Shown in pieces: positions 8,479 to 17,219 of a stretch of 64,000 nt of DNA (the stretch's first letter is position 1; the number at the start of each line of letters is the position of its first letter). The notes under the pieces were generated by a model. It was given only the letters and a program-made list of their open reading frames with translations. It searched no databases and was not told the origin of the DNA. Position numbers and translations under genes: made by a program. The DNA is taken from contig CALZJE010000004.1 in assembly GCA_945787715.1 (NCBI GenBank), positions 1-64,000 on the forward strand. Reading direction: 5' to 3'. The DNA is from an uncultured Ectothiorhodospiraceae bacterium (GTDB lineage: Bacteria > Pseudomonadota > Gammaproteobacteria > S012-40).

Positions 8479-10191
8479 ATGAGCACAAAACTTTTATTGA
8501 CTGCTGGGCAATATAGCGACAAGGGAATCAAAGAAAAAAATGAAGATGCTTGTGGAATACTCATTCCACAAGGATCTTTGATTGATACCAAAGGCGTTAG
8601 TATCGTAGTTGCGGATGGTGTGAGTAGTTCCGAAGCAGCGCGTGAGGCTTCGGAGACTTGTGTTCGTGGGTTTTTGACGGACTATTACAGTACTTCCGAG
8701 TCGTGGACGGTTAAAAACTCCGGCCAAAAAGTATTGGGTGCTTTGAATCGTTGGCTTTACGGGCAGGGGCAACGTACCTATGGTTCTTCTCAAGGAATGC
8801 TAACAACCTTGAGTATTGTTGTTATCAAATCAACGACTGCACATATTTTTCATGTGGGCGATAGTCGTATTTATCGAATTCGAGATGGTCACATTAAATG
8901 TTTAACTCGTGATCATCAAACTTGGGTTGGTAAAGATCGAGCTTTTTTAAGTCGCGCCATGGGTGCAGATATAACAGTAGAAATTGATTATCGTAATTTA
9001 GCGGTTGAAAATGGTGATGTATTTTTACTAACTACTGATGGTGTTCACGAATATATCAGCAGTAAACAGTTGTGCGAGTTTTATGAGCAAGGCAGTTCTA
9101 ACCTTGAGAAAATTGCAAAAACTGTTGTCACACACGCTTTAGAGCAAGGCAGTAGTGACAATGCAACATGTCAGTTTGTTAGGATTGATCAGTTGCCGTT
9201 GCAAAACGAAGAAGAGTTTTTACGACAACTGACGGAGTTGCCTTTTCCGCCACCTCTGGATCAAAATCAGTTGCTCGATGGATATCGTATTTTACGAGAA
9301 ATTCATGCTAGCAAACGATCTCAAGTGTATCTGGCTATTGATACTGAGACAGAAGAACAAGTTGTTATTAAAACGCCGTCTGTGAATTTTGAGGATGATG
9401 CAGAATATATCGATGGTTTTTTGCATGAAGAGTGGGCAGGTAAAAGAATAAACAGCCCTCATGTGTTAAAAGTTGTTGAACCCAAGAGACGAAGACGTCT
9501 TCTTTATTATGTGACTGAATATATCGAAGGGCAAACGCTCGAGCAGTGGATCAACGATAATCCACAGGCCGATATCGCTGTAGTACGTCCGATAATAAAA
9601 CAGATTGTAGCGGGTATTAGAGCATTTCAGCGCCAGGAGATGATTCATCAAGATCTAAAGCCTGGTAATATTATGATCGACAAGCAGGGGACTGTAAAAA
9701 TTGTTGATTTTGGCTCTACCAAAATTGCAGGAATTCAGGAAATTACGTCACCAATCAATCGCGGAGCTTTGTTGGGCACCCTAGATTATGCTGCACCAGA
9801 ATATTTTCAAGGTTTATCAGGTTCTCATGTTTCTGACATTTATTCAGTTGGTGCGATTGCTTATGAAATGTTAACTGGCAAATTGCCATATGGGGGACCG
9901 CTTTCATTAAAAGCGCTCAAACATGTGCGTTATGTTTCTGCCCGACATGTGAACGCTAGCGTACCATCGTGGATCGACGGGGCGTTGGAAAAAGCAACAC
10001 AATTAAATCCTGAGCTTCGTTACCCGGTGTTGTCTGAATTTTTACGTGATCTTGAAAAACCAAATCAATCACTCATCAAACAACACCAACCATTGATTGA
10101 GCGTGATCCAGTCTCCTTTTGGCGCACGCTAACAATTATCCTCTTTATTTCCAATATAGCTTTCATCTATCTATTCCTTGCTGACAAATAG
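8479..10191 (+). CDS. Fused PP2C phosphatase and Ser/Thr protein kinase
   Basis: The 570-residue protein carries a PP2C-type phosphatase domain at residues 1-235, with metal-binding motifs NEDACG, VADGVSSS, HVGDSRIYR, TTDGVHEYI and SSDNATC. It then has a Hanks-type kinase domain (about 263-530), with HQDLKPGNIMID near 389 and VDFGSTK near 409. The kinase keeps the catalytic Asp, Asn and DFG, but its Gly-rich loop (EIHASKRSQVYLA) is degenerate and HRD is HQD. A C-terminal membrane helix (TLTIILFISNIAFIYLFL) anchors it. Coupling to the nitrate transporter 23 bases upstream suggests control of nitrate uptake or assimilation; this is inferred from conserved neighbourhood, not shown. Confidence 0.92.
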   Translation: MSTKLLLTAGQYSDKGIKEKNEDACGILIPQGSLIDTKGVSIVVADGVSSSEAAREASETCVRGFLTDYYSTSESWTVKNSGQKVLGALNRWLYGQGQRTYGSSQGMLTTLSIVVIKSTTAHIFHVGDSRIYRIRDGHIKCLTRDHQTWVGKDRAFLSRAMGADITVEIDYRNLAVENGDVFLLTTDGVHEYISSKQLCEFYEQGSSNLEKIAKTVVTHALEQGSSDNATCQFVRIDQLPLQNEEEFLRQLTELPFPPPLDQNQLLDGYRILREIHASKRSQVYLAIDTETEEQVVIKTPSVNFEDDAEYIDGFLHEEWAGKRINSPHVLKVVEPKRRRRLLYYVTEYIEGQTLEQWINDNPQADIAVVRPIIKQIVAGIRAFQRQEMIHQDLKPGNIMIDKQGTVKIVDFGSTKIAGIQEITSPINRGALLGTLDYAAPEYFQGLSGSHVSDIYSVGAIAYEMLTGKLPYGGPLSLKALKHVRYVSARHVNASVPSWIDGALEKATQLNPELRYPVLSEFLRDLEKPNQSLIKQHQPLIERDPVSFWRTLTIILFISNIAFIYLFLADK

Positions 10192-10431
10192 GGTATATTT
10201 AACTAGTGTGTTTTAGTTAATGAGATTTATATGAATTTCTTCAGTTTAGATAAATACTGATCTATTTCTATTTAAACAGGTGTTGTTAAAGACTGAAAAC
10301 CTCAAGCTCTATTAGTCTCATTATTCTATGGTGTGATTAATCTTTGATCAGAAACTTCTTTTCACATACCACCGATGACTAAAATACGTTAAAATTCGAC
10401 ACTCTTAGATAACGTTAAAAAATTTCGTAAT

Positions 10432-11658
10432 ATGACATCACAAATCTCAGCACGTAAAAACACTCTGGCTGTGCGTATCGGCGATGTTGTCGTCGGTGGT
10501 GGAGCGCCAGTTGTTGTTCAATCCATGACTAATACCGATACGGCTAATGCGGTTGAAACAGCGATCCAAGTAGCTCAGTTAGCAAAAGCAGGTTCTGAAG
10601 TTGTTCGAATTACTGTTAATAGTGAGGAAGCGGCCAGCCAGGTTGCCGCCATTCGTGATCGACTTGATGATATGGGCTGTCATGTTCCATTAGTCGGGGA
10701 TTTTCATTTTAATGGACATAAACTGTTAGAGAAGTATCCTGATTGTGCCCAGGCTTTGGGGAAATATCGTATTAATCCTGGTAATGTGGGGAAAGGGAAA
10801 AAGCGGGATGCTCAGTTTGCTACCATGATTGAAATGGCATGCAAGTATGATAAACCTGTTCGAATCGGTGTGAACTGGGGTAGTCTGGACCAAGAACTTC
10901 TGGCCCTTGTGATGGATGAAAATAGCAATCGCGCTGAACCTAAGGAGTCAACGGAAATAATGCATGAAGCATTAATTCGTTCAGCTTTGGAGAGTGCAGC
11001 AAAAGCTGAAGAAATTGGTTTAGGAAAAGACAAAATTATTCTCTCATGTAAAATGAGCCTAGTGCAGGATCTTATTTCTGTATATCAGGATCTCTCATCA
11101 CAATGTGAATATGCTTTACATCTAGGCTTGACTGAAGCAGGAATGGGTTCGAAAGGAATTGTCGCTTCAACAGCTGCACTTGCTGTTTTGTTGCAGCAAG
11201 GCATTGGTGATACGATTCGAATATCATTAACACCAGAACCTCATGGTGATCGCACCAAAGAGGTTATTGTTGCGCAGGAAATTTTGCAAACCATGGGCTT
11301 GCGTTCCTTTACTCCTCAGGTAATTGCGTGCCCCGGTTGTGGTCGTACTTCCAGTACTTACTTTCAACAGCTGGCGAAAGATATTCAGAGTTATCTTCGT
11401 GATCAAATGCCTACATGGAGTGAAAAGCATAAAGGGGTTGAAGAGATGAATGTCGCCGTTATGGGCTGCGTTGTTAACGGCCCAGGTGAAAGTAAACACG
11501 CGAATATTGGAATTAGTTTGCCAGGCACTGGTGAGAAGCCTGTCGCTCCGGTGTATGTTGATGGCGTGAAAACTGTAACACTTAAAGGTGATAAAATTGC
11601 GGAAGAGTTTCAGCAAATTGTTACTCAATATGTCGAAGAAAAATATAAAACTTTGTAG
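10432..11658 (+). CDS. ispG: 4-hydroxy-3-methylbut-2-enyl diphosphate synthase
   Basis: The 408-residue protein is IspG (GcpE). It reductively converts methylerythritol cyclodiphosphate to HMBPP in the MEP isoprenoid pathway, using a [4Fe-4S] cluster. The TIM-barrel part opens with [10 protein letters not shown] and [10 protein letters not shown] and contains [11 protein letters not shown]. Cluster ligands are in CPGCGRT (about residue 300) and [11 protein letters not shown] (about 344), the short single-cysteine pattern of bacterial IspG. Length is normal for the compact bacterial form. The ttcA gene starts 9 bases after the stop, so the two are probably co-transcribed; both products are iron-sulfur enzymes. 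Confidence 0.96.
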   Translation: MTSQISARKNTLAVRIGDVVVGGGAPVVVQSMTNTDTANAVETAIQVAQLAKAGSEVVRITVNSEEAASQVAAIRDRLDDMGCHVPLVGDFHFNGHKLLEKYPDCAQALGKYRINPGNVGKGKKRDAQFATMIEMACKYDKPVRIGVNWGSLDQELLALVMDENSNRAEPKESTEIMHEALIRSALESAAKAEEIGLGKDKIILSCKMSLVQDLISVYQDLSSQCEYALHLGLTEAGMGSKGIVASTAALAVLLQQGIGDTIRISLTPEPHGDRTKEVIVAQEILQTMGLRSFTPQVIACPGCGRTSSTYFQQLAKDIQSYLRDQMPTWSEKHKGVEEMNVAVMGCVVNGPGESKHANIGISLPGTGEKPVAPVYVDGVKTVTLKGDKIAEEFQQIVTQYVEEKYKTL

Positions 11659-11667
11659 TTATTAATT

Positions 11668-12549
11668 ATGTCTCAAGTTGAAAAGAAATTAAGGCATTAT
11701 ATTGCCAAAGCAATCTCTGAATACAATATGATTCAAACTGGTGACCGGGTGTTGGTGTGTTTATCTGGTGGTAAAGATTCTTATACAATGTTGACACTGT
11801 TGCATCAATTGAGATTACGTAGCGGTCGCAAGTTTGAACTGTTTTCCTTAACGCTAGATCAAGCTCAACCGGGTTGGGATGATAGTGGGTTACGGGAATG
11901 GTTAGAGAAAAAAGAATATCCTTATGAAATCCTTCATCGTGATACTTATTCTATTGTAAAAGAGAAAGTGCCTGAAGGTAAAACCTACTGTTCATTTTGT
12001 TCAAGACTACGTCGTGGAAATATTTATACCTACGCTAAAAAACATGGCTTTAACAAGATTGCACTTGGGCATCACCGTGATGACTTAATCGAAAGTTTGC
12101 TGATGTCGACTCTTTATAGTGGTGAGATTCGTTCTATGCCGCCGAAGTTATTGACAAATGATAAGCGCCATATTGTTATTCGACCTATGGTTTATTGCCA
12201 GGAAAGTGATATCATAAAATATGCAAAAGAAAAAGCCTTTCCTATTATTCCTTGTAATCTTTGTGGCTCGCAGGAAAACTTAACGCGTAAAAAAGTGAAA
12301 GCATTAATTCAGGATTTGGCTGCGCAAAACCCCAAGGTGCCAGCTAATATGTTACATGCTTTGAGTAGTGTTCGAAAATCGCAGCTAATGGATTTTGATC
12401 TCTGGGATTTTAAAAATCTTGAGGATGGCTTGGTGGAAGTGTCAATGGATGAAGAAGTCGATTCAGATTTATTGGAGCCCTTTGATGAACCCTTTGAAGA
12501 GTCATTTGTTGAAAACGAGAGCTCTGTTGCTATAGTTAATTTTCAATAA
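11668..12549 (+). CDS. ttcA: tRNA 2-thiocytidine(32) synthetase
   Basis: The 293-residue protein is TtcA, which thiolates C32 of certain tRNAs with ATP and an iron-sulfur cluster. The PP-loop motif SGGKDSYT lies near residue 34. Two cysteine pairs typical of TtcA follow: [10 protein letters not shown] near 110 and CNLCGSQE near 197. The [10 protein letters not shown] segment also matches. The acidic tail (residues 255-293, rich in Glu/Asp) is longer than needed for activity and varies in the family. It is probably translated from an ispG-ttcA mRNA. A 114-bp repeat element and a strong terminator follow. Confidence 0.95.
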   Translation: MSQVEKKLRHYIAKAISEYNMIQTGDRVLVCLSGGKDSYTMLTLLHQLRLRSGRKFELFSLTLDQAQPGWDDSGLREWLEKKEYPYEILHRDTYSIVKEKVPEGKTYCSFCSRLRRGNIYTYAKKHGFNKIALGHHRDDLIESLLMSTLYSGEIRSMPPKLLTNDKRHIVIRPMVYCQESDIIKYAKEKAFPIIPCNLCGSQENLTRKKVKALIQDLAAQNPKVPANMLHALSSVRKSQLMDFDLWDFKNLEDGLVEVSMDEEVDSDLLEPFDEPFEESFVENESSVAIVNFQ

Positions 12550-12571
12550 TAATTAACTATATATTAATAAA

Positions 12572-12685
12572 TTGGAAATAAAGGATACCTGTTGAATTAT
12601 ACTGTTGGCAGCATGGACGCTGCCGTCAAGCTTATAAGGATATATTTACAGCGTGTATAATTCAGCAGGTATTGTTTGTTTCCAA
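12572..12685. repeat. 114-bp element with 31-bp terminal inverted repeats, copy 1
   Basis: The left end (12572-12602) and right end (12655-12685) are imperfect inverted repeats of 31 bp, reading TTGGAAAyAAA..ATACCTG inward to GAATTATAC. The core contains a perfect GGCAGC/GCTGCC hairpin. An almost identical copy of the same length lies at 15228-15341, and the flanking CTCGTTAGTAAG is also shared. It has no coding capacity, so it is MITE-like or an extended REP. It sits just downstream of ttcA. Confidence 0.88.
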
Positions 12686-12735
12686 CTCGTTAGTAAGATG
12701 CTTTGGCAGCGACATTATCGAATTGCATAATTCAG

Positions 12736-12765
12736 ATGCTGAGATGATTATCTCGGCATTTTTTT
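12736..12765 (+). terminator. Rho-independent terminator of ispG-ttcA
   Basis: ATGCTGAGAT (12736-12745) pairs with ATCTCGGCAT (12750-12759), with one G-T pair and a GATT loop, followed by a run of seven T. It lies 186 bases after the ttcA stop and beyond the inserted repeat, which may have pushed it away from the gene. Confidence 0.85.
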
Positions 12766-12801
12766 ACGTCTCATCCTTTTTCTAGAATTAAAGGTATAAA
12801 A

Positions 12802-13401
12802 ATGACCGAAACAATAATAGACCTGATTCGTCACGGAGAACCCGAGGGCGGAAGCCGGTATCGTGGTAATAATATTGATGACTTGTTAACTGAAAAAGGC
12901 TGGTCTCAAATGTGGGCTGCAGTAGGCGACTATGACGAATGGGATCTTATTATTACTTCCCCGCTGCAACGCTGCCGCGCTTTTGCTGAAGCATTGGGTG
13001 AAAAGCGGAATATTCCCATTGTCGTGGAGGAAAATTTAAAAGAAGTGGGCTTTGGTAGCTGGGAAGGGAAAACTCCTGCGGAAATTAAAGAAAAAGATTT
13101 GCTGGAGTTTGATGCCTTTTATGCTGATCCAGTAAATAATCGCCCAGAAGGAGCAGAGCCACTGGATGAATTTATTCAACGTGTTGTGGATGTTTATAAC
13201 AATGTTATAGAGAAATATTTGGGGAAACATTTGTTGATTGTTGCTCATGCGGGGGTAAATCGTGTTTTGATTGCTAATGCGATTGATGTGTCAGCTGCGG
13301 GAATGTATCGGATTGATGTTAAGAATGCTGGATTGAGTCGTATTGTCAACGGCTGGAAGGGGGATGTGCTTCGGTTTCACAATTTTTCTCAGTTAAATTA
13401 A
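12802..13401 (+). CDS. Histidine phosphatase family protein
   Basis: The 199-residue protein belongs to the phosphoglycerate-mutase-like histidine phosphatases. The RHG motif carrying the phosphorylated His is LIRHGEP at residues 8-14; the second catalytic His is in LIVAHAGVNR near residue 148; a conserved TSPLQRCRAFAEAL lies near 51. The enzyme resembles alpha-ribazole phosphatases (CobC), but no cobalamin gene is nearby, so the substrate is open. It has a ribosome-binding site (AAAGG) and lies between two terminators, which suggests a monocistronic unit. Confidence 0.85.
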   Translation: MTETIIDLIRHGEPEGGSRYRGNNIDDLLTEKGWSQMWAAVGDYDEWDLIITSPLQRCRAFAEALGEKRNIPIVVEENLKEVGFGSWEGKTPAEIKEKDLLEFDAFYADPVNNRPEGAEPLDEFIQRVVDVYNNVIEKYLGKHLLIVAHAGVNRVLIANAIDVSAAGMYRIDVKNAGLSRIVNGWKGDVLRFHNFSQLN

Positions 13402-13403
13402 AT

Positions 13404-13427
13404 ACGTGGTAAATACCGCGGTTTTTT
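13404..13427 (+). terminator. Rho-independent terminator of the histidine phosphatase gene
   Basis: CGTGGTA and TACCGCG form a short GC-rich stem (one G-T pair, loop about AAAT) followed by GTTTTTT. It starts 3 bases after the stop codon. Confidence 0.8.
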
Positions 13428-13626
13428 AAATCATTTCATTTGCAAGAGTTAACTGTTGTGGCAAAGCTTCTCTCGATAGTTTTTCACTTGGGAAAGAGAT
13501 TTTCATTATTGTAAACCCGTCTTTAGTTACTTCGGGAGTTTCATCAATTGGTGTGATTGGCAAATTAAATGGTCCTTTAAATGTACGTTCATTATTAGTG
13601 AGAATAGCTAATTTTAACTTGATTAC
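13426..13626 (-). pseudogene. Possible remnant of a coding sequence without a start codon
   Basis: The minus strand between the histidine phosphatase and the pentapeptide gene has an open frame of 66 codons that reads like real protein (it includes KLAILTNNERTFKGPF, DETPEVTKDGFTI and MKISFPSEKLSREALPQQ) and ends in TAA at 13426. It opens right after an in-frame TAA with no ATG, GTG or TTG near its beginning; the only Met is at codon 41. The simplest reading is the tail of a decayed gene. No family is recognised. It could also be a functional short protein starting at a rare codon. Confidence 0.4.
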
Positions 13627-13732
13627 TTATGTTGCTCTCAGAGTTGATTCGAATTACTTTGTATGTCATAAAAGTGATTAAAGTCTAGTTTTTTATTGAA
13701 TTACTTGTGAATGTTGAGTTAGGTGGAAGTTA

Positions 13733-14056
13733 ATGATTGAAATATACGATAAAAAAGGTTTTGATAAATTACTTATTCTCGAAAGAATGGATTTGGTGAG
13801 CGCTGATTTGCGCGAGGTTAATCTAAAAGACGCAAATCTGGTTCAATATGAATTGCAAGGCGCGGATTTGAGAAATGCCAATCTCGCTGGAGCAGATTTG
13901 CGGCTGGCGAATTTGAGCGGCGCAGATTTACGTGGGGCTAATTTATCGGGAGCAGATTTGACCGGTGCAATATTAGATAACACGCAAATGGATCCAGAGT
14001 CTTTTTCGGAACAAAAAATTATTCCAATTGCGGTTAATCCTATAAAAAGCAGTTGA
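13733..14056 (+). CDS. Pentapeptide-repeat protein
   Basis: The 107-residue protein has a central block (about residues 24-85) of A(D/N)LxxA repeats: ADLREVNLKDANL, then ADLRNANLAGADL, LANLSGADLRGANLSGADL and so on. Such repeats form a right-handed quadrilateral beta-helix. Small family members have varied roles, some as gyrase-binding DNA mimics; nothing here indicates a specific partner. The ATG has AGGTGG upstream. Its last residues, NPIKSS, and the TGA stop are encoded by the head of a repeat element (14035-14110), so the original C-terminus has probably been replaced. Confidence 0.85.
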   Translation: MIEIYDKKGFDKLLILERMDLVSADLREVNLKDANLVQYELQGADLRNANLAGADLRLANLSGADLRGANLSGADLTGAILDNTQMDPESFSEQKIIPIAVNPIKSS

Positions 14057-14110
14057 TTCTTGCAAAATACCCCAAGGACACTTTGCTTAAGAGCATAACG
14101 CAGCTTCTCA
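14035..14110 (+). repeat. Gene-end repeat element, one-armed copy
   Basis: The sequence starts AATCCTATAAAAAGCAGTTG inside the 3' end of the pentapeptide gene and supplies its TGA. It aligns without gaps to 20402-20476: after the head come ATACyCCAAGG, ACTTTsCTTAAG and TAACrCAG in the same order and spacing. The head also matches the element ends at 5344 and 58117. Confidence 0.75.
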
Positions 14111-14168
14111 CTTTTTCTAAATTAAGAATATATAACATAGATAGTGTGTTTTGATTTTTACGGTTGGC

Positions 14169-14203
14169 TTTTTTTAAAAAAGCCGGCGCAAGATAATGCG
14201 CCG
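14169..14203. terminator. Two nested hairpins after the pentapeptide gene
   Basis: A hairpin of GGCTTTTTT with AAAAAAGCC is directly followed by CGGCGCA (14184-14190) pairing with TGCGCCG (14197-14203). On the minus strand the second stem is followed by GGCTTTTTT, the layout of a minus-strand terminator, although no minus-strand gene is nearby. On the plus strand the first could end the pentapeptide transcript weakly. Confidence 0.45.
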
Positions 14204-14214
14204 ACTGGGAAGCG

Positions 14215-14250
14215 CAGAACGGATTGAGGGAGGGAGAAAGGTCCGTTCTG
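14215..14250 (+). promoter_or_regulatory. Perfect hairpin with a purine-rich loop upstream of htpX
   Basis: CAGAACGGA (14215-14223) and TCCGTTCTG (14242-14250) form a perfect 9-bp stem. The 18-base loop contains GAGGGAGGGAGAAAGG, that is, repeated GGA motifs presented in a hairpin loop, as CsrA/RsmA targets often are. It ends about 50 bases before the htpX start. It could be part of a 5' leader or of a separate small RNA; the transcription start is unknown. Confidence 0.5.
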
Positions 14251-14301
14251 TCTATTGATTATCGACAATGCATGATCAACCTTTATAACTGACTAGCTAT
14301 T

Positions 14302-15183
14302 TTGCTACCCTTGTTTTTAGTGACAAATCTGGCAATAGTGCTGGTATTAAGTATCTCTTTGAGCTTATTTGGCTTTGAAGGTATTCTTGATCAGCAAGGC
14401 ATTGATTTGGATTTGAATTCGCTATTAATCTTTGCTGCTGTTTTTGGCTTTGGCGGTGCTTTGATTTCATTAGCGATATCTAAATGGACAGCCAAAAGGA
14501 TGACCGGCGCTCAGGTTATTAAAAGTCCAGCAACTCCGAAGGAGAAATGGCTGGTGCAAACTGTTAGAGCGCAAGCGGAAAAATCGAGCATCGGCATGCC
14601 TGAAGTAGCGATATTTCACACTTCCGAGATTAATGCGTTTGCTACAGGTATGTTTCGAAATAGTGCGCTTGTAGCAGTAAGTTCAGGATTATTAGAAGCA
14701 ATGAGCGAGGATGAAGTAGAGGCTGTGTTGGCTCACGAAATTAGTCATGTAGCTAACGGTGATATGATCACTCTTGCTTTGATTCAGGGAGTGGTTAACA
14801 CATTTGTTATTTTTCTTTCACGTGTTATTGGTCATTTTGTCGATCGAGTGGTTTTTAAAAACGAGAGAGGGCATGGCCCAGCATTTTGGATAACTGCAAT
14901 TATTGCAGAGTTGGTATTGGGTATTTTGGCTAGTATTATTGTCATGTGGTTTAGTCGTCAAAGAGAGTTTCGAGCCGATGCAGGGGCTGCAAATTTGGTT
15001 GGACAAGATAAAATGGTCAGTGCGCTCGAATGCTTACAGCGTAGTAGTGGTCAAGCATCAGCTTTGCCTGATCAAATGGCAGCGTTTGGGATATCGGGTA
15101 ATATTGGCAGTGGAATAAAGCGATTATTTATGTCGCACCCTTCATTGGATGAGAGGATTCAGGCGTTGAGAAATGCAAATTGA
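14302..15183 (+). CDS. htpX: Inner-membrane zinc metalloprotease HtpX
   Basis: The 293-residue protein is HtpX, a membrane M48 protease that degrades misfolded membrane proteins. It has two N-terminal membrane helices, the zinc motif HEISH near residue 145 ([14 protein letters not shown]), two more hydrophobic stretches (155-175 and 190-215) and the third-ligand region [18 protein letters not shown]. No ATG fits: alignment to the family N-terminus (short start, LLFLxTNL) leaves a TTG at 14302 or an ATT one codon upstream, and no clear ribosome-binding site precedes either. The preceding purine-loop hairpin may therefore matter for translation. A 114-bp repeat follows the stop. Confidence 0.93.
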   Translation: MLPLFLVTNLAIVLVLSISLSLFGFEGILDQQGIDLDLNSLLIFAAVFGFGGALISLAISKWTAKRMTGAQVIKSPATPKEKWLVQTVRAQAEKSSIGMPEVAIFHTSEINAFATGMFRNSALVAVSSGLLEAMSEDEVEAVLAHEISHVANGDMITLALIQGVVNTFVIFLSRVIGHFVDRVVFKNERGHGPAFWITAIIAELVLGILASIIVMWFSRQREFRADAGAANLVGQDKMVSALECLQRSSGQASALPDQMAAFGISGNIGSGIKRLFMSHPSLDERIQALRNAN

Positions 15184-15227
15184 TATGACGCAGGTCGCTA
15201 ATTCGGCCTTAGTTTGTTGTTAATAAA

Positions 15228-15341
15228 TCAGAAATATAGGATACCTGCTGAATTATACTGTTGGCAGCATGGACGCTGCCGTCAAGCTTATAAGGACATA
15301 TTTACAGCGTGTATAATTCTGTAGGTATTGTTTATTATCAA
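15228..15341. repeat. 114-bp element with terminal inverted repeats, copy 2
   Basis: This copy has the same length and order as 12572-12685: a left end with ATACCTGCTGAATTATAC, a GGCAGC/GCTGCC hairpin, the shared core GTCAAGCTTATAAGGA, ATTTACAGCGTGTATAATTC, and an inverted right end. Differences are mostly in the outer 10 bases of the ends. It lies 45 bases after the htpX stop. Confidence 0.88.
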
Positions 15342-15492
15342 CTCGTTAGTAAGTTGCTATTTTGAAGGAATTATTGAAAGCTTGATTGCTAAATATAAGG
15401 ATGTGTTCCTGAATAGTGGCTTATGGAAGTGGTAGATTACTGATTAAATCACTGCGCAATTGGCGCTTCATGTATGGCTAAGCAGCATCCTC

Positions 15493-16527
15493 CTAGGATA
15501 CATTTATTGGTTTTTTATAGGGAGTATGTGGAACTTCACGGACAAGCTTGGGAATTGCGTAACCCGGCAATTTCTCTTGCATATTCTTGATGAGTTTTTT
15601 TGCGGTCGATTCGTTTACATTAAAATGCGCAGTACCTTGAGCTTTATCTAGCATATGAAGATAATAAGGCTTAACACCATTTTCGATAAGTTTCAGGCTA
15701 AGCTGTATGAGTGTATTCTCATTGTTGTTGACGCCTTTTAAAAGGACGCTTTGATTAAACAGTTCAACACCTATTTCATGTAATTTGCCAAGCGAGTCGC
15801 TTGTTAATTGATCGATTTCATTGGGATGATTAATGTGTACAACCATGATTAGTTTTAATCGAAGTTTTTCTATCCATCCAAGGAATTGTTCGTTAACCCT
15901 GTCTGGTAAAATGGTAATTTGACGTGTATGAATTCTGAGAAATTTAACGTGTGTTATTTGATCTATATCATGCGCAAGTTTACTCAGTCGCTGATCAGTT
16001 AGGGAGAGCGGATCGCCACCACTAAAAATAACTTCATAAATCGAATTGTCATTTTGTATATATTCAAGAGCGGAATCCCAGTTTTGCTTACTAGGGTTGG
16101 AACTGCTGTAGTCAAAATGCCGACGGAAGCAGTAACGACAATGTATGCCGCAAGCGCCGGTTAGCGTTAATAGAACTCGCCCGTGATACTTATGAAGTAA
16201 TCCAGGCGTTTTTTCAAATTGTTTATCTTCTACCGGGTCTGTTGTATAGCCCTCGGTGATTATTGTTTCCTCAGTGAGCGGTAAAATCTGACGCAATAAC
16301 GGATCGTAGATGTTCCCCTTTTCAATTTTATCTAAATAACTTTGAGTGACACGGAGTGGGAACATTTTGTGTGCTTTTTCGAGCTTTGGTAGCAAGGTAG
16401 CAGGTAGATTGAGTGCTTCGATAAGGGCTTCTGGCGATTTAATTGATTCAGCAAGCTGATTTTGCCACTTGGGAAGCTGCACAGTTGAATGATTTACCTG
16501 TATTATATTGCGCTTTTGATTGGACAA
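15493..16527 (-). CDS. epmB: EF-P (R)-beta-lysylation protein EpmB
   Basis: The 344-residue protein is a radical-SAM lysine 2,3-aminomutase of the EpmB type. It makes (R)-beta-lysine from lysine, which EpmA then attaches to elongation factor P. The iron-sulfur motif is Cx3Cx2C at C136, C140 and C143 (CGIHCRYC). SGGDPLSL and the PLP-lysine region near the C-terminus (YYLHMLDKAQG) match the family. It lacks the extra domain of catabolic lysine aminomutases, and it is divergent from efp with a 75-base shared promoter region, which settles the assignment. Confidence 0.94.
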   Translation of the reverse strand: MSNQKRNIIQVNHSTVQLPKWQNQLAESIKSPEALIEALNLPATLLPKLEKAHKMFPLRVTQSYLDKIEKGNIYDPLLRQILPLTEETIITEGYTTDPVEDKQFEKTPGLLHKYHGRVLLTLTGACGIHCRYCFRRHFDYSSSNPSKQNWDSALEYIQNDNSIYEVIFSGGDPLSLTDQRLSKLAHDIDQITHVKFLRIHTRQITILPDRVNEQFLGWIEKLRLKLIMVVHINHPNEIDQLTSDSLGKLHEIGVELFNQSVLLKGVNNNENTLIQLSLKLIENGVKPYYLHMLDKAQGTAHFNVNESTAKKLIKNMQEKLPGYAIPKLVREVPHTPYKKPINVS

Positions 16528-16602
16528 TTTTTAAACGTCTCGGGAATTTATAACATTATTGGGTGATATGAAGTCACCGGGTAACACCCTTGTGAGGTAA
16601 AC

Positions 16603-17175
16603 ATGGCAACTTATAGCACGAACGAATTTAAATCAGGTATGAAAATTATGCAAGATGGTGATCCTTGCTCAATTGTTGAAAACGAGTTTGTAAAGCCGGG
16701 AAAAGGCCAGGCATTTAATCGAGTTAAGATTCGTAATTTGAAAACAGGCCGAGTTGTTGAGCGCACTTTTAAAAGTGGTGAATCAGTCGAAGCAGCAGAC
16801 GTTATGGATACAGATATGCAGTATCTTTATACAGATGGTGAGTTTTGGAACTTTATGGATGCCGAAACATTTGAGCAGGTTGCCGCAGATGGTAAGGCTG
16901 TTGCTGATTCAGCAAAGTGGCTTAAAGAGCAAGACACTTGCACAATTACTTTATGGAACGGTGTCCCCATTTCAGTAACTCCACCAAATTTTGTTACTTT
17001 GCAAATTACAGAAACTGACCCTGGTGTGCGTGGAGATACAGCGAGCGGTGGTGGCAAACCTGCGACACTGGAAACTGGAGCTGTAGTACGTGTACCTCTA
17101 TTTATTGAGATAGGGGAAATCATCAAGGTCGATACACGAAGCGGTGAGTATGTTGGACGCGCTAAAGACGAATAG
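16603..17175 (+). CDS. efp: Translation elongation factor P
   Basis: The 190-residue protein is EF-P, which relieves ribosome stalling at consecutive prolines. It has the three beta-barrel domains of normal length. The modified residue is K34, in KPGKGQAF, the context recognised by EpmA. The C-terminal signature ([27 protein letters not shown]) is intact. A GAGG ribosome-binding site precedes the ATG. The modification enzymes flank it on both sides (epmB divergent, epmA 44 bases downstream). Confidence 0.97.
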   Translation: MATYSTNEFKSGMKIMQDGDPCSIVENEFVKPGKGQAFNRVKIRNLKTGRVVERTFKSGESVEAADVMDTDMQYLYTDGEFWNFMDAETFEQVAADGKAVADSAKWLKEQDTCTITLWNGVPISVTPPNFVTLQITETDPGVRGDTASGGGKPATLETGAVVRVPLFIEIGEIIKVDTRSGEYVGRAKDE

Positions 17176-17219
17176 CTTTGACATAACCCAATCTACTTTA
17201 AACCATTAAGGCTCGTTCG

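Noticed and set aside
12572-15341. Composite transposon bounded by the two 114-bp elements
   Set aside because: No transposase or integrase in between, and the enclosed genes include core htpX; left as a repeat pair only.
15460-15651. Plus-strand frame overlapping the end of epmB
   Set aside because: Antisense shadow of epmB; product has no recognisable family.
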